This document shows, one piece after another, positions 9,732 to 20,591 of a stretch of DNA of 64,000 bases. Location: assembly GCF_003318295.1 (NCBI RefSeq), contig NZ_QOCW01000001.1, forward strand, positions 423,367 to 487,366, read 5' to 3'. This stretch comes from Bacillus taeanensis (GTDB taxonomy: Bacteria > Bacillota > Bacilli > Bacillales > UBA6769). A program made the position numbers and the translations under genes. Numbering within the stretch: the first letter of the stretch is position 1; every line of letters begins with the position of its first letter. Below the pieces are notes generated by a model. It searched no databases. It worked only from the letters and a program-made list of their open reading frames with translations, and was not told the DNA's origin.

Positions 9732-10772
9732 ATGAGAAATAAAAAAGATTCATCAAAAAACAGTAACATTGTTGAATTTCCCAATTTAGCAAAAAAGCTT
9801 ACTGATAAAGGAATGAAAGCACTCCAGAATAAGCAGATTAATGATGCAATCGCTTATTTTGCACAGCTTATAGAATTAGAGCCTGAGCATCCACAAGGGC
9901 ATTACGGAACAGTGCTTTGCTTTATTGAGCTAGAAAGGTTTAATGAAGCAGAGAAGTGGTGTGAAAATATGCTGGAAGACGACATTGGTGATTACTATGA
10001 AGTCATGAAAGTATATATGCTGGTGCTTGTTCAGCAGGGGAAATTTGAAAAGGTTATCACAGTACTTGAAAGTGTGCTTGAAGCACCTCATCCATCAAAA
10101 GCTGCAGCCGTTTTTGAACAAACGCTTCATCTCGCTCAGGAAGCAATTAATAATGAAGAAAAAGAGGAGATCATAGAAATTGAAGATGATGAACTCCAAT
10201 TATTAATAAAAGAATTAGACAATGCGGTACCTGAAAAGCAGCTTCATGCGATTGAAATGTTAAGCCGAATTGATAATTCGAAAATTATTGATGCGTATAA
10301 AACATTTTTAAAAGATGAACAAAAAGATCCTTTTTTAAAAAGCATGATTTTACAAAGCTTACGAGAAAAAAACATTGATGAGGCAATTCTTATACATAAG
10401 TGTAATAAAAAAATGACTGTTTATCCAAACAAGCTCCAAGATGTGTTTAAAGATGAATATGTTCTCCCTGTAAAACAATTATTAAATGAACACATTGAAC
10501 ATCAGAATCCAACACTCTATGGATTAAACCTTCAAATTTGGCTCCACTATTTATATGCCATTTATCCATTGGTTCCAAGTGATCATAATGCAAACGTCTG
10601 GGCAGGAGCTCTACATAAAGTAGGTGCGTTTTTTAACGGAATAGAAATTGAAGTAGAAGAATTAGCTGCATGTTATAAGGTGGAAAAAAGCAGCTTGTTG
10701 GATGCTGAAAGACAGCTGCTTGAAATCGAAAGAAATACATTTCAAGGAAGAGAATTTCGACATCAAAATTGA
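9732..10772 (+). CDS. ysoA: TPR-containing protein YsoA
   Basis: A 346-residue soluble protein of unknown biochemical role, in the same place (between leuD and tig) as B. subtilis ysoA. Residues about 20-110 show tetratricopeptide-like helix pairs (KGMKALQNKQINDAIAYF, then LEPEHPQGHYGTVL and ERFNEAEKWCENML). The middle and C-terminal parts are helical with no recognised catalytic motif. The ATG at 9732 follows GTGGAGCG. A perfect 18-bp palindrome lies just ahead of it. It has no signal peptide and is predicted cytoplasmic. Assignment rests on synteny plus the TPR pattern. Confidence 0.8.
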   Translation: MRNKKDSSKNSNIVEFPNLAKKLTDKGMKALQNKQINDAIAYFAQLIELEPEHPQGHYGTVLCFIELERFNEAEKWCENMLEDDIGDYYEVMKVYMLVLVQQGKFEKVITVLESVLEAPHPSKAAAVFEQTLHLAQEAINNEEKEEIIEIEDDELQLLIKELDNAVPEKQLHAIEMLSRIDNSKIIDAYKTFLKDEQKDPFLKSMILQSLREKNIDEAILIHKCNKKMTVYPNKLQDVFKDEYVLPVKQLLNEHIEHQNPTLYGLNLQIWLHYLYAIYPLVPSDHNANVWAGALHKVGAFFNGIEIEVEELAACYKVEKSSLLDAERQLLEIERNTFQGREFRHQN

Positions 10773-10778
10773 TATTGG

Positions 10779-10806
10779 TTGAAAACATGACTTTGTATGT
10801 TATAAT
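10779..10806 (+). promoter_or_regulatory. SigmaA promoter of tig
   Basis: TTGAAA at 10779-10784 and TATAAT at 10801-10806 are 16 bp apart, with an extended -10 TG at 10798-10799. The element lies in the ysoA-tig gap, about 72 bp before the tig start. Confidence 0.75.
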
Positions 10807-10877
10807 GTAATGGTTGTAGATGTTACATTTATAAAGAATTTAAAGTAAGAAACATAGACGTTGGAGGGAAAGTATAA

Positions 10878-12176
10878 ATGACTGCAAAATGGGAAAAGTT
10901 AGAAGGTAATCAAGGCGTTCTAACCGTTGAAGTTGAAGCAAATGAAGTGAACAATGCACTTGATGAAGCATTTAAAAAAGTTGTAAAGAAAGTAAGCGTA
11001 CCAGGTTTCCGTAAAGGTAGAATTCCTCGCCCGATCTTTGAAAAACGTTTTGGTGTAGAAGCACTATATCAAGATGCACTTGATATTTTACTGCCAAAAG
11101 CTTATTCAGAAGCGGTTGAAGAAGCTAATATTGAGCCAGTAGATCGTCCAGAAGTGGATGTTGAGCAAATGGAAAAAGGTCAAACTTTAATCTTTAAAGC
11201 AACTGTAACAGTTAAGCCTGAAGTAACTCTTGGTGAGTACAAAGGTCTTGAAGTTGAAGAAGCAGATACAGCTGTAACAGATGAAGATGTAGAAGCTGAA
11301 TTAAAATCATTACAAGAAAAGCAAGCAGAACTTGTTGTTGTAGAAGCTGGACAAGTTGAAAACGGCGATACAGTAGTAATCGACTTTGAAGGATTTGTTG
11401 ATGGTGAAGCATTTGAAGGTGGTAAAGCTGAAAACTATTCTCTTGAAGTAGGTTCAGGTTCATTTATTCCTGGATTTGAAGAGCAGTTAGTTGGTTTAGA
11501 AGCTGGAACTGAAAAAGATGTAGAGGTATCATTCCCTGAAGAGTATCATGCCGAAGAGCTTGCTGGTAAGCCTGCCACTTTTAAAGTGAAAGTACATGAC
11601 ATCAAACGCAAAGAATTGCCTGAATTAGACGATGAGTTTGCAAAAGATGTGAACGAAGAAGTAGAAACATTAGATGAATTAAAGGCAAAATTAAGAGAAA
11701 AGCTTGAGGCAGATAAAAAACATGCTGCAGAACATCAAAAGCAAGATACAGTTGTAGAAAAAGCAACTGAAAACGCTGAGATTGATCTTCCTGAAGTAAT
11801 GGTAACAAACGAACAAGATCGCATGATCCAAGAGTTTGAACAGCGTCTTCAAGGGCAAGGTATGAACCTTGATCTTTATTATCAATTCTCTGGTCAAGAT
11901 GAAACTGCACTTCGTGAACAAATGAAAGAAGATGCAGAAAAGCGTGTTCGTACAAACTTAACGCTTGAAGCAATTGCAGCAGCTGAAAACATTGAAGCTG
12001 GTGAAGAAGAAGTAGAAAAAGAGCTTGAAAAAATGGCAGAAATGTATAACATGGAAGTTGCACAAATCAAGCAAATGCTTCAACTTCAAGGTGGAACAGA
12101 TGCACTTAAGCAAGATTTAAAAATCCGCAAAGCAGTAGAGTTTTTAGTGGAAAATAGTAAAGTTGCAGCAAAATAA
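10878..12176 (+). CDS. tig: Trigger factor (ribosome-associated chaperone and prolyl isomerase)
   Basis: The 432-residue protein binds ribosomal protein L23 at the nascent-chain exit and folds emerging proteins. The N-terminal ribosome-binding domain contains the signature GFRKGRIPR (residues 43-51). The FKBP-type PPIase domain lies around 160-240 ([20 protein letters not shown]). The C-terminal helical arm extends to the end and is rich in Glu and Lys. Length is normal. It begins at ATG 10878 behind TTGGAGGG and has its own promoter and terminator. Confidence 0.97.
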   Translation: MTAKWEKLEGNQGVLTVEVEANEVNNALDEAFKKVVKKVSVPGFRKGRIPRPIFEKRFGVEALYQDALDILLPKAYSEAVEEANIEPVDRPEVDVEQMEKGQTLIFKATVTVKPEVTLGEYKGLEVEEADTAVTDEDVEAELKSLQEKQAELVVVEAGQVENGDTVVIDFEGFVDGEAFEGGKAENYSLEVGSGSFIPGFEEQLVGLEAGTEKDVEVSFPEEYHAEELAGKPATFKVKVHDIKRKELPELDDEFAKDVNEEVETLDELKAKLREKLEADKKHAAEHQKQDTVVEKATENAEIDLPEVMVTNEQDRMIQEFEQRLQGQGMNLDLYYQFSGQDETALREQMKEDAEKRVRTNLTLEAIAAAENIEAGEEEVEKELEKMAEMYNMEVAQIKQMLQLQGGTDALKQDLKIRKAVEFLVENSKVAAK

Positions 12177-12181
12177 TAATA

Positions 12182-12222
12182 TTAAGAAACAAGGCGCGAT
12201 CTAATCGGGCCTTGTTTCTTAA
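12182..12222 (+). terminator. Terminator after tig
   Basis: TTAAGAAACAAGGC and GCCTTGTTTCTTAA form a perfect 14-bp stem. There is no long T-run directly behind it; a second AT hairpin with a T-tract follows at about 12226-12252. Confidence 0.8.
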
Positions 12223-12501
12223 ATAAAAATCTTTTTTAAAAAAGGATTTTACGAGAACCATCAAGAATACATAAAAGAAGTAATTCAGCATAACTTTTAG
12301 TAAAATTGGTTAAAACTATATCTTTAATACATAATAGTAGAAGAAGGCGTTTTAGTTTCGTTTACATGTTTATCTATGGTAAAATGCAATACATAACATT
12401 GATGGTGGATTCAAGATTACAAAAACGAAGAAAAGCAGTCTATTCCACACATATTTTTAGTGTTTCACTGATATTGATATTGACTGTAAGGGGTGAACAA
12501 T

Positions 12502-13776
12502 ATGTTTAAATTTAATGATGAAAAAGGACAGTTAAAGTGTTCTTTTTGTGGGAAAACACAAGATCAAGTTCGCAAATTAGTTGCAGGACCAGGTGTATAC
12601 ATTTGTGATGAATGCATTGAATTATGTACTGAAATTGTTGAGGAAGAATTAGGTACAGAAGAAGAAGTAGATTTTAAAGAAGTACCAAAGCCGCAAGAGA
12701 TTAGACAAATATTAGATGACTATGTAATTGGGCAGGATCAAGCCAAAAAATCCCTTGCTGTAGCTGTATATAACCATTATAAACGTATTAATGCCACTCA
12801 AAAATCAGATGATGTCGAACTTGCAAAAAGTAACATTGTGATGCTTGGACCAACAGGTAGTGGTAAAACATTGCTTGCTCAAACTTTAGCACGAATTTTA
12901 AATGTTCCATTTGCGATTGCAGATGCCACGTCATTAACAGAAGCGGGTTATGTTGGAGAAGATGTTGAAAACATTTTATTAAAACTAATTCAAGCAGCTG
13001 ATTATGATGTTGAAAAAGCTGAAAAAGGCATTATTTACATTGATGAAATTGATAAGGTTGCTCGAAAGTCTGAAAATCCTTCTATTACGCGTGATGTATC
13101 GGGAGAAGGGGTACAGCAGGCACTTCTTAAGATTTTAGAAGGAACGACAGCAAGTGTACCACCTCAAGGAGGAAGAAAACATCCTCATCAAGAGTTTATT
13201 CAAATCGATACAACCAATATTTTATTTATTTGCGGTGGTGCGTTTGATGGGATTGAACAGATTGTTAAACGCCGCCTTGGTAAAAAAGTAATTGGATTTG
13301 GTTCTGAAGGTAAAAAAGAAGAATTAAGAGAAGGCGAATACTTAACGAAAGTACTGCCTGAAGATTTACTTCGCTATGGATTAATTCCAGAATTTATTGG
13401 CCGTCTTCCGGTATTAGCAAGTCTAGAACAGCTTGATGAAGAGGCATTAGTAGAAATTTTAACAAAACCTAAAAATGCACTTGTAAAACAATACCAGAAG
13501 CTTCTTGATTTAGATGGTGTTGAATTAGAATTTACAGAGGATGCTTTAAAAGAAATATCAAAACTTGCAATTGAACGTAAAACAGGTGCACGTGGTTTAC
13601 GTTCAATCATTGAAGGAATTATGCTTGATGTCATGTTTGAGCTGCCGTCAAGAGAAGATATTTCAAAATGTATTATTACTAAAGAAACAGTAGTGGACAA
13701 TATGGGTCCAAAATTAATTCTTGAAGATGGTACGGTTATTGAGAATGATAAAGAAACACCAAAAGAAAGTGCTTAA
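12502..13776 (+). CDS. clpX: ATP-dependent Clp protease, unfoldase subunit ClpX
   Basis: The 424-residue AAA+ unfoldase feeds substrates to ClpP. The N-terminal zinc-binding domain has C13, C16, C35 and C38. The AAA+ module shows Walker A GPTGSGKT (116-123), Walker [10 protein letters not shown], pore loop GYVGEDVEN, an RKH-type loop, and the ClpP-docking IGF in VIGFGSEG. The start is the ATG at 12502, placed well after AAGGGGTG; the GTG at 12493 is within that site. A possible extended -10 (TGGTAAAAT, 12377-12385) lies upstream. It is separated from tig by a terminator, so it is likely its own unit. Confidence 0.97.
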   Translation: MFKFNDEKGQLKCSFCGKTQDQVRKLVAGPGVYICDECIELCTEIVEEELGTEEEVDFKEVPKPQEIRQILDDYVIGQDQAKKSLAVAVYNHYKRINATQKSDDVELAKSNIVMLGPTGSGKTLLAQTLARILNVPFAIADATSLTEAGYVGEDVENILLKLIQAADYDVEKAEKGIIYIDEIDKVARKSENPSITRDVSGEGVQQALLKILEGTTASVPPQGGRKHPHQEFIQIDTTNILFICGGAFDGIEQIVKRRLGKKVIGFGSEGKKEELREGEYLTKVLPEDLLRYGLIPEFIGRLPVLASLEQLDEEALVEILTKPKNALVKQYQKLLDLDGVELEFTEDALKEISKLAIERKTGARGLRSIIEGIMLDVMFELPSREDISKCIITKETVVDNMGPKLILEDGTVIENDKETPKESA

Positions 13777-13806
13777 CCAACTAAGTTTACTTAGTTGGTT
13801 TTTTAT
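13775..13806 (+). terminator. Terminator after clpX
   Basis: AACCAACTAAG, loop TTTA, CTTAGTTGGTT, then TTTTTATT. The stem begins inside the clpX stop codon. Confidence 0.93.
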
Positions 13807-13949
13807 TGTGGTGCAGTTAATCAACAGCGCTCATTCAGCTCATGTATAAAAAGTTTTTCTAATAAAATTGTTAAGAATTTCGTTTAGTCTACTACCTGCT
13901 CGGAGATACTAGTAACATCTTATTGAAGCAGGAGGCGAAGTTAAAGGTT

Positions 13950-15626
13950 ATGAACTGGACGGGAATTGTAATCGTTGTTCAGCTTTTTTTCGGAGTAATC
14001 ATTGGACTATATTTTTTAAATCTACTTCGAAACCAGAGAACACAAAAAGTATCAATAGATAAAGAATCAAAAAAAGAAATGGAACAGCTTCAAAAATTGC
14101 GTGCCATTTCCTTAACGAAGCCGCTCGCGGAAAAAGTAAGACCATCAAGTTTTAAGGAAATTATTGGACAAGAAGATGGTATTCGTGCATTAAGAGCAGC
14201 CATTTGTGGTCCTAATCCTCAGCATGTTATTATTTATGGACCACCGGGAGTAGGGAAAACAGCAGCAGCCCGGCTCGTTTTGGAAGAAGCGAAGCGAAAT
14301 AAAAATACTCCTTTTCGACCTACTGCAGTGTTTGTAGAGCTTGATGCTACGACGGCTCGCTTTGATGAAAGAGGAATTGCCGATCCTTTAATAGGTTCTG
14401 TACACGACCCTTTATATCAAGGTGCAGGAGCGATGGGGCAGGCTGGCATTCCACAGCCAAAACAAGGAGCGGTAACAAAAGCGCATGGTGGTGTATTATT
14501 TATTGATGAAATTGGAGAATTACATCCAATTCAAATGAATAAATTACTTAAAGTATTAGAAGATCGTAAAGTGTTTCTTGAGAGTGCTTACTACAATGAA
14601 GAAAATCAAACAATTCCAACCCATATTCACGATATCTTTCAAAAAGGGCTGCCGGCTGATTTTCGGTTAATTGGTGCGACTACAAGGGGAGCGCATGAAA
14701 TTCCACCGGCCATTCGTTCGAGATGTGTAGAAATATATTTTAGAGAACTTACTCAAAATGAAATTAAAACAATTGCAATGCGTGCAGCTCAAAAAATTAA
14801 CTGTCACATTGATCCCAAAGCAGTTAGTTTAACTTCGATGTATGCCAAAAATGGCCGTGAAGCAGTTAATATGATCCAAATAGCAGCCGGTTTAGCGATG
14901 GCTGAAAACCGGGACAAAATTTTGCTTGGAGATATTGAATGGGTAGTTTATTCCAGCCAGATGCCGCCACGACCAGAACGACAAATTCCTAAAGAGTCAA
15001 CAATAGGACTTGTAAATGGTCTTGCTGTATATGGAGCAAATACAGGGGCATTGCTTGAAATTGAGGCAACGGTAAAAAAAGCGGAAGAAAAGATAGGGAA
15101 AGTGACGATTACAGGAATTATTGAAGAAGAAAGTATGGGTGACCAAGGGAAGTCTGTACGCCGTAAAAGCTTAGCAAAAGGTTCGGTTGAAAATGTGTTA
15201 ACGGTATTAAAAAACATGGGAATTCGAGTATCAGATTATGATATACATATTAATTTTCCTGGTGGAGCTCCAGTGGATGGACCATCTGCAGGAATTGCGA
15301 TTGCAACAGCAATCGTTTCTGCCATCCAAAATGTGAAAGTAAATGAAAAAGCAGCAATGACAGGTGAGATGAGCATTAGAGGAAAAGTGAAGCCTGTTGG
15401 CGGCATTGTTGCAAAAGTGTTAGCAGCTAAAGAAGCAGGTGCTGAAAAGGTTATTATTCCAATAGAAAATAATAGTGAGATGCTTAGGGAAATGGACGGA
15501 ATTAGTATTATTGCTGTATCCGAATTCCAAGAAGTGTTGGATGCTGTACTTCTTCCTGAATCGGATCAAGAAGAAGTTATTCCGGCATCAACAGGAATGA
15601 ATCAGTCTCCGCCTACGAAAATATAG
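13950..15626 (+). CDS. lonB: Lon-family protease LonB
   Basis: A 558-residue Lon-like protease that in B. subtilis is made in the forespore during sporulation. An N-terminal hydrophobic segment (about residues 4-26) probably anchors it to the membrane. The AAA+ domain has Walker A GPPGVGKT (97-104) and a Sigma54-like GGVLFIDEIGEL Walker B. The C-terminal protease domain has the Ser-Lys dyad at S446 (DGPSAG) and K489. An in-frame TTG lies at 13923, but ATG 13950 gives the family N-terminus MNWTGI; its spacing from GGAGG (13931-13935) is rather long. The coding end is folded into the terminator stem. Confidence 0.93.
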   Translation: MNWTGIVIVVQLFFGVIIGLYFLNLLRNQRTQKVSIDKESKKEMEQLQKLRAISLTKPLAEKVRPSSFKEIIGQEDGIRALRAAICGPNPQHVIIYGPPGVGKTAAARLVLEEAKRNKNTPFRPTAVFVELDATTARFDERGIADPLIGSVHDPLYQGAGAMGQAGIPQPKQGAVTKAHGGVLFIDEIGELHPIQMNKLLKVLEDRKVFLESAYYNEENQTIPTHIHDIFQKGLPADFRLIGATTRGAHEIPPAIRSRCVEIYFRELTQNEIKTIAMRAAQKINCHIDPKAVSLTSMYAKNGREAVNMIQIAAGLAMAENRDKILLGDIEWVVYSSQMPPRPERQIPKESTIGLVNGLAVYGANTGALLEIEATVKKAEEKIGKVTITGIIEEESMGDQGKSVRRKSLAKGSVENVLTVLKNMGIRVSDYDIHINFPGGAPVDGPSAGIAIATAIVSAIQNVKVNEKAAMTGEMSIRGKVKPVGGIVAKVLAAKEAGAEKVIIPIENNSEMLREMDGISIIAVSEFQEVLDAVLLPESDQEEVIPASTGMNQSPPTKI

Positions 15627-15645
15627 GTTCGGAGACTTTTTCTGG
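15604..15645 (+). terminator. Terminator overlapping the 3' end of lonB
   Basis: AGTCTCCG (15604-15611, inside lonB codons) pairs with CGGAGACT, followed by TTTTTCT. The loop contains the lonB stop codon. Confidence 0.8.
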
Positions 15646-15707
15646 TCAACTAATTAACAAATAAAACCATTTAAACCGATCTTTGTCGAAAAAAAGGTAT
15701 TTTAGAT

Positions 15708-15737
15708 TAGACAAAGGCTTCTATTATAGGATAAAAT
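15708..15737 (+). promoter_or_regulatory. Possible lonA promoter
   Basis: TAGACA (15708-15713) and TAAAAT (15732-15737) are 18 bp apart in the lonB-lonA gap. The match is moderate. No CtsR-type direct repeat and no CIRCE element is visible nearby. Confidence 0.4.
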
Positions 15738-15837
15738 TGTACAAAGTTCACTTTTATACGATTGAGCCAATGTGAAAAGCAGTTGAGAGTAAAAACATGT
15801 CGTCATGTAGCATGAAAGTCTTGGAGGTGTGAGGGAA

Positions 15838-18162
15838 ATGGCGAGTCATAAGTCTAGAACGCTTCCCCTTCTGCCATTACGAGGATTACTAGTCTACCCT
15901 TCCATGGTAATCCATCTTGATGTAGGACGTGAAAAGTCTGTACAAGCACTTGAAACCGTAATGATGGGGGACCAGCATATATTTTTAGCAACACAAAAAG
16001 AGGTTTCGACAGAGGAACCAATGCAGGAAGATATTTATGAGATTGGAACACTTGCAAAAGTAAAGCAAATGTTAAAGCTGCCAAACGGTACACTACGAGT
16101 ATTAGTAGAAGGAGTGCAGCGAGGAGAAATCAATACGTTTCTTGAAAATGAAAACTATTTTGAAGTGGATATTGATCTTGTGGAGGAAGCTGAACGAAAA
16201 GGTATTGAAGAACAAGCATTAATGAGAACTGCCCTGCAGGCATTTGAACAGTATATTAAGGTTTCCAACAAAGTAACAAATGAAACATTGGCATCTGTTC
16301 AAGATATTGAAGAGCCAGGACGTTTAGCTGATGTGATTGCCTCTCATTTATCACTGCGTGTTCGTGAAAAGCAGGAGATACTAGAAACCATTGATGTAAA
16401 AGAACGATTGAATAATGTCATTAAAATTTTAAATAATGAAAAAGAAGTCTTGGATTTAGAGAAGAAAATAGGTCAGCGTGTTAAACAGTCAATGGAAAAA
16501 ACACAAAAAGAATACTATCTTCGTGAACAAATGAAAGCCATTCAGCAGGAGCTGGGAGAAAAAGAAGGAAAATCAGGCGAAATAGAAACTCTGACTGAAA
16601 AAATTGAAGAAGCAAACATGCCTGAGAATGTGAAAGAAATAGCGCTCAAAGAGTTAAACCGTTATGAAAAAATTCCAGCAAGTTCTGCAGAAAGCTCTGT
16701 TATCCGTAATTATATTGATTGGCTTTTAAACTTACCATGGTCAAAGGAAACAGAAGATCATATCGATTTACATCATACAGAAAATATTTTAAATGAAGAT
16801 CACTACGGTTTAGACAAAGTAAAAGAACGTGTTTTAGAATATTTAGCTGTACAGCAGTTAACAAAATCCATAAAAGGGCCGATTCTTTGTTTAGCAGGTC
16901 CTCCAGGAGTAGGTAAAACGTCACTTGCACGTTCAATTGCAAAGGCATTAAATCGTAACTTTGTAAGAGCATCTCTTGGTGGTGTGCGCGATGAAGCTGA
17001 GATTCGTGGACATAGGCGTACGTATGTAGGAGCAATGCCGGGGCGAATTATTCAAGGAATGAAAAAAGCTGGGTCCATTAATCCAGTTTTTCTATTAGAC
17101 GAAATTGATAAAATGTCTAATGATTTTAGGGGTGATCCGTCAGCAGCACTTTTAGAAGTGCTTGATCCTGAACAAAATCATACGTTTAGTGATCATTATA
17201 TTGAAGAGCCTTATGATCTTTCTAAAGTGATGTTTATTGCAACAGCGAATAATATTGGAACGATTCCAGGACCGCTTTTAGATCGGATGGAAGTTATTAC
17301 AATACCAGGCTATACAGAAGTTGAAAAAGTACACATTGCAAAAGAGCATTTAATTCCGAAACAAATGAAAGAGCATGGACTTGATAAAGGGAAGCTGCAG
17401 ATTCGTGATGAATCCATTATAAAGTTAATTCGCTATTATACAAGAGAAGCAGGAGTACGTAATTTAGAGCGTCAAGCTGCGGCAGTTTGTCGAAAAGCGG
17501 CAAAGCAGATTGTCGGGGAAGAACAAAAGCGTGTTATTTTAACTGAAAATAAGCTGGAGGACTTTTTAGGAAAACCAAAATTCCGATACGGTCAGGCTGA
17601 AGAGCAGGACCAAGTTGGCGCGGCAACAGGCCTTGCCTATACAACAGCAGGAGGCGACACGCTGTCCATTGAAGTATCTATTTATCCAGGAAAAGGAAAG
17701 TTGATTTTAACGGGGAAACTTGGCGATGTAATGAAAGAATCCGCACAAGCAGCGTTTAGCTATATTCGTTCACGCTCAGAGGAACTGAATATTGATCCTG
17801 ATTTTCATGAAAAGAATGATATTCATATTCATGTTCCTGAAGGTGCTACACCAAAAGATGGGCCATCAGCAGGTATTACAATGGCGACAGCACTTGTTTC
17901 AGCTTTAACAGGAAATGCTGTACGTAAAGAAGTAGGAATGACAGGGGAAATTACCTTAAGAGGACGTGTTCTTCCGATTGGCGGATTAAAAGAAAAATCG
18001 TTAAGCGCCCATCGTGCAGGCTTAACAACAATTATTTTGCCGAAAGAAAATGAAAAAGATTTAGATGATATTCCGGAAAGTGTTCGAAAGGATTTAACAT
18101 TTATTGCGGTTTCTCATCTTGATGAAGTATTAAAACATGCGTTAGTAGGGGAGAAGAAATGA
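15838..18162 (+). CDS. lonA: ATP-dependent protease LonA
   Basis: The 774-residue housekeeping Lon degrades misfolded and regulatory proteins. The N-terminal LON substrate-binding domain starts [21 protein letters not shown] coiled-coil region follows at about 190-260. The AAA+ module has Walker A GPPGVGKT (354-361) and Walker B FLLDEIDK. The protease domain has the catalytic pair S677 (DGPSAG) and K720. The ATG at 15838 is preferred over the in-frame GTG at 15829, because GGAGG (15823-15827) then has proper spacing. The stop overlaps engB by 4 bp (ATGA), so the two genes are coupled. Confidence 0.97.
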   Translation: MASHKSRTLPLLPLRGLLVYPSMVIHLDVGREKSVQALETVMMGDQHIFLATQKEVSTEEPMQEDIYEIGTLAKVKQMLKLPNGTLRVLVEGVQRGEINTFLENENYFEVDIDLVEEAERKGIEEQALMRTALQAFEQYIKVSNKVTNETLASVQDIEEPGRLADVIASHLSLRVREKQEILETIDVKERLNNVIKILNNEKEVLDLEKKIGQRVKQSMEKTQKEYYLREQMKAIQQELGEKEGKSGEIETLTEKIEEANMPENVKEIALKELNRYEKIPASSAESSVIRNYIDWLLNLPWSKETEDHIDLHHTENILNEDHYGLDKVKERVLEYLAVQQLTKSIKGPILCLAGPPGVGKTSLARSIAKALNRNFVRASLGGVRDEAEIRGHRRTYVGAMPGRIIQGMKKAGSINPVFLLDEIDKMSNDFRGDPSAALLEVLDPEQNHTFSDHYIEEPYDLSKVMFIATANNIGTIPGPLLDRMEVITIPGYTEVEKVHIAKEHLIPKQMKEHGLDKGKLQIRDESIIKLIRYYTREAGVRNLERQAAAVCRKAAKQIVGEEQKRVILTENKLEDFLGKPKFRYGQAEEQDQVGAATGLAYTTAGGDTLSIEVSIYPGKGKLILTGKLGDVMKESAQAAFSYIRSRSEELNIDPDFHEKNDIHIHVPEGATPKDGPSAGITMATALVSALTGNAVRKEVGMTGEITLRGRVLPIGGLKEKSLSAHRAGLTTIILPKENEKDLDDIPESVRKDLTFIAVSHLDEVLKHALVGEKK

Positions 18163-18740
18163 AAGTAACAAAAGCTGACATTGTGATTAGTGCAGTAAAA
18201 CCAGAACAATATCCAAAAACCCACTTGCCTGAAATTGCATTAGCAGGCAGATCGAATGTTGGAAAATCTTCACTAATCAACAAATTAATTAATCGAAAAA
18301 ATTTAGCACGTACCTCCTCAAAACCTGGGAAAACTCAAACATTGAATTTTTATTTAATCAATGAAATGCTGCACTTTGTGGATGTACCAGGCTATGGGTA
18401 TGCAAAGGTATCAAAAAAAGAACGTGAAGCATGGGGAAAAATGATTGAAACATATATGCTTGAACGTGAACAGTTGAAGGCAGTTGTTCATATTGTTGAT
18501 GTACGTCATGAGCCTACGAAAGATGATCAAATGATGTATAACTTTTTAAAACACTTTGAGCTTCCTGTTATTGTTGTTGCAACAAAGGCAGACAAAATTC
18601 CAAAAGGGAAATGGCAAAAGCATTTAAAAGTTGTACGTGAAACATTAAATATGGCTAAAGAAGATTCGTTAGTATTGTTTTCTTCTGAATCCGGTTATGG
18701 AAAGGACACTGTTTGGAAAACAATTCAACAATATCTTTAA
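18159..18740 (+). CDS. engB: Ribosome biogenesis GTPase EngB (YsxC)
   Basis: A 193-residue essential TRAFAC GTPase that acts in late 50S assembly. G1 is GRSNVGKS (30-37), G3 is [10 protein letters not shown]4 is TKADKIPK and G5 is the FSSESGYG loop. There are no extra domains and the length is normal. Its ATG overlaps the lonA stop, and a strong terminator closes the lonA-engB unit. Confidence 0.96.
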   Translation: MKVTKADIVISAVKPEQYPKTHLPEIALAGRSNVGKSSLINKLINRKNLARTSSKPGKTQTLNFYLINEMLHFVDVPGYGYAKVSKKEREAWGKMIETYMLEREQLKAVVHIVDVRHEPTKDDQMMYNFLKHFELPVIVVATKADKIPKGKWQKHLKVVRETLNMAKEDSLVLFSSESGYGKDTVWKTIQQYL

Positions 18741-18743
18741 ATA

Positions 18744-18780
18744 AAAGAGGGTGACCCAATTCGGGTCACCCTCTTTTTTA
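18744..18780 (+). terminator. Terminator of lonA-engB
   Basis: AAAAGAGGGTGACCC, loop AATTC, GGGTCACCCTCTTTTTT: a perfect GC-rich stem with a T-run. Confidence 0.95.
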
Positions 18781-19009
18781 GTTAATATTACCAATAATAC
18801 AGGAAAAATAACAGCATGTTTAAGCATATGGCAACTGCAGCATGCTCAGAGCCTGTGAAGCGGTATTATACTGATAGAAGGTCTAATATAGAAATTGTGG
18901 AAAAATTCGGTTATTAGTAACATTAGAAATATATGTTATTTTCAATTAATTAGAGGTTTCATTTTTATTAATTGAAGGTACAGTATATTGAAAGGGGAGA
19001 TAGGTAGAA

Positions 19010-19843
19010 ATGAATAAGAAAAAAATTGGGTTTTTATTGACATTCTTTTTTCTAAGTATTCTTTTACTTTCAGCATGCGGCAGCAGTGAAAGCACAAATG
19101 AGCAGCCGGAAGAAGGAAGCGGAGAAGAAAGCGCAAGTAATTTAGAATTAAATGAAGAAGGTGTCTTTCATTTTGTTGCTTCTGGTGAATTTAAACCATT
19201 TAGTTATTTTGATGAAAATGGAGAATTAACAGGTTTTGATGTTGAAATTGGTAAAGCATTGGCTGAGGAAATGGGATTAGAAGCAAAAGCGGAAGCAACG
19301 CCATTTTCAGGAATGATTGCTGGTATAAATGCAGATCGCTTTGATGCTGCGGTAGCAAGTATGGGAATTACAGAAGAGCGCGCCCAGAAAGTTGACTTCT
19401 CAGATCCATATTACATATCAGGCGCTCAAGTATTTACAAGACCCGACAGTGACATTCAAGGGTTAGATGATCTTAATGATGAAACAGAAGTTGCGGTAGG
19501 TCTAGCAACAACCTATGAGACGTTAGCAAAAGATTACACGACTAATATTCAAACATATGACAGTGATGTAACGGCTTTACGTGCACTTGATCAAGGAGAG
19601 CATGATGCGGTTATAACGGACTTAATTGTTGGGGAAATTGCCATTGAAGAAAGCGGCTTTAGCCTTGAACCTCGCGGGGAAGTAGCCGGAGTAGACGAAA
19701 TGGCGGTAGCTGTTAAAAAAGGTGATGAAAACCTCCTTCAAGAAATTAATCGTGCCCTTGAAGCGATTAAAGAAAATGGCACATATTTAGAAATTAGTGA
19801 GAAGTACTTTGGAAGAGATATTAGTAAGCAGCCAGAAAGTTAA
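19010..19843 (+). CDS. Polar amino acid ABC transporter, substrate-binding lipoprotein
   Basis: A 277-residue lipoprotein: a hydrophobic signal segment (8-20) ends in the lipobox LLSAC with lipidation at C23. A Ser/Glu-rich linker and a type-II periplasmic-binding fold of the SBP_bac_3 family follow. The family signature appears as GFDVEIGKALAEEMG, and NADRFDAAVASMGITEER is also typical. The family binds glutamine, arginine, histidine or cystine; the exact ligand cannot be read from the sequence. Permease and ATPase genes follow. A hairpin between this gene and the permease probably keeps the binding protein in excess. In B. subtilis no such transporter lies between engB and hemA. Confidence 0.92.
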   Translation: MNKKKIGFLLTFFFLSILLLSACGSSESTNEQPEEGSGEESASNLELNEEGVFHFVASGEFKPFSYFDENGELTGFDVEIGKALAEEMGLEAKAEATPFSGMIAGINADRFDAAVASMGITEERAQKVDFSDPYYISGAQVFTRPDSDIQGLDDLNDETEVAVGLATTYETLAKDYTTNIQTYDSDVTALRALDQGEHDAVITDLIVGEIAIEESGFSLEPRGEVAGVDEMAVAVKKGDENLLQEINRALEAIKENGTYLEISEKYFGRDISKQPES

Positions 19844-19857
19844 GACAAATAAGGATG

Positions 19858-19891
19858 AAAATAATGTGCGCGTAGTGAGCGCACATTATTT
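19858..19891 (+). terminator. Intra-operon hairpin between binding protein and permease genes
   Basis: AAATAATGTGCGC and GCGCACATTATTT form a perfect 13-bp stem around GTAGTGAG. The T-run is short, so it is likely a partial terminator or a 3'-end stabiliser. Confidence 0.7.
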
Positions 19892-19912
19892 CATATTAAG
19901 GAGTGGATCGCA

Positions 19913-20575
19913 TTGCCTAATATTGGACATATCTTTGCAGAACTTTATCGAACCTATCCACTATTTTTAGAAGCATTAGTGGTTACCCTCCAATTAACAA
20001 TTGCTTCAATTTTAATAGGAACAATTATTGGTTTATTTGTAGCCTTATTAAAATTATCTCATCTTCCAGGTGGGAAATGGGTTGCTGATTTTTACATAAC
20101 AATTGTGAGGGCTACTCCCCTTATTGTTCAAATTTTTGTTTTATATTTTGGACTAAAAAATGTAATTGATTTAGGGCAGTTTTGGTCAGCGGCATTGGCG
20201 CTCGCTTTTCATAACGGAGCTTATATTGCTGAAATTTTTCGGGGGACGATTCAGTCCATTGATAAAGGACAAATGGAAGCAGGCCGCTCGCTTGGCATGA
20301 CAAAAACGTTAACAATGAGACGAATTATCCTGCCTCAAGCATTTAAGCGCGCCATTCCCCCGCTTGGAAATCAGTTTATTATTGGTTTAAAAGATTCCTC
20401 ACTTGCTGCATTTATTGCGATGAATGAATTATTTGCACAAGCTAGAAGATTGGCAGCTGCTACATATGATGAAATGACATTTTATATTATTGTTGCCATC
20501 TATTATCTTGTTCTCGTATTAATTTTCTCCTTTATTGTCAATAAAGTGGAGAAAAAGCTGGCAGCTGGAGATTGA
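19913..20575 (+). CDS. Polar amino acid ABC transporter, permease
   Basis: A 220-residue inner-membrane protein of the His/Glu/Gln/Arg/opine permease family (HisM/GlnP type), with about five membrane segments. The ATPase-coupling EAA loop is seen as [20 protein letters not shown] (about residues 122-141). The start is TTG 19913 behind AAGGAGTGG. It is encoded between the lipoprotein and the ATPase of the same transporter, the usual order for a single homodimeric permease. Confidence 0.93.
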   Translation: MPNIGHIFAELYRTYPLFLEALVVTLQLTIASILIGTIIGLFVALLKLSHLPGGKWVADFYITIVRATPLIVQIFVLYFGLKNVIDLGQFWSAALALAFHNGAYIAEIFRGTIQSIDKGQMEAGRSLGMTKTLTMRRIILPQAFKRAIPPLGNQFIIGLKDSSLAAFIAMNELFAQARRLAAATYDEMTFYIIVAIYYLVLVLIFSFIVNKVEKKLAAGD

Positions 20576-20591
20576 AGAGGAGGGGAATAAA

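Noticed and set aside
12306..12509. 67-residue ORF on + strand between tig and clpX
   Set aside because: No ribosome binding site, atypical composition, and it overlaps the clpX promoter region and start. Treated as chance.
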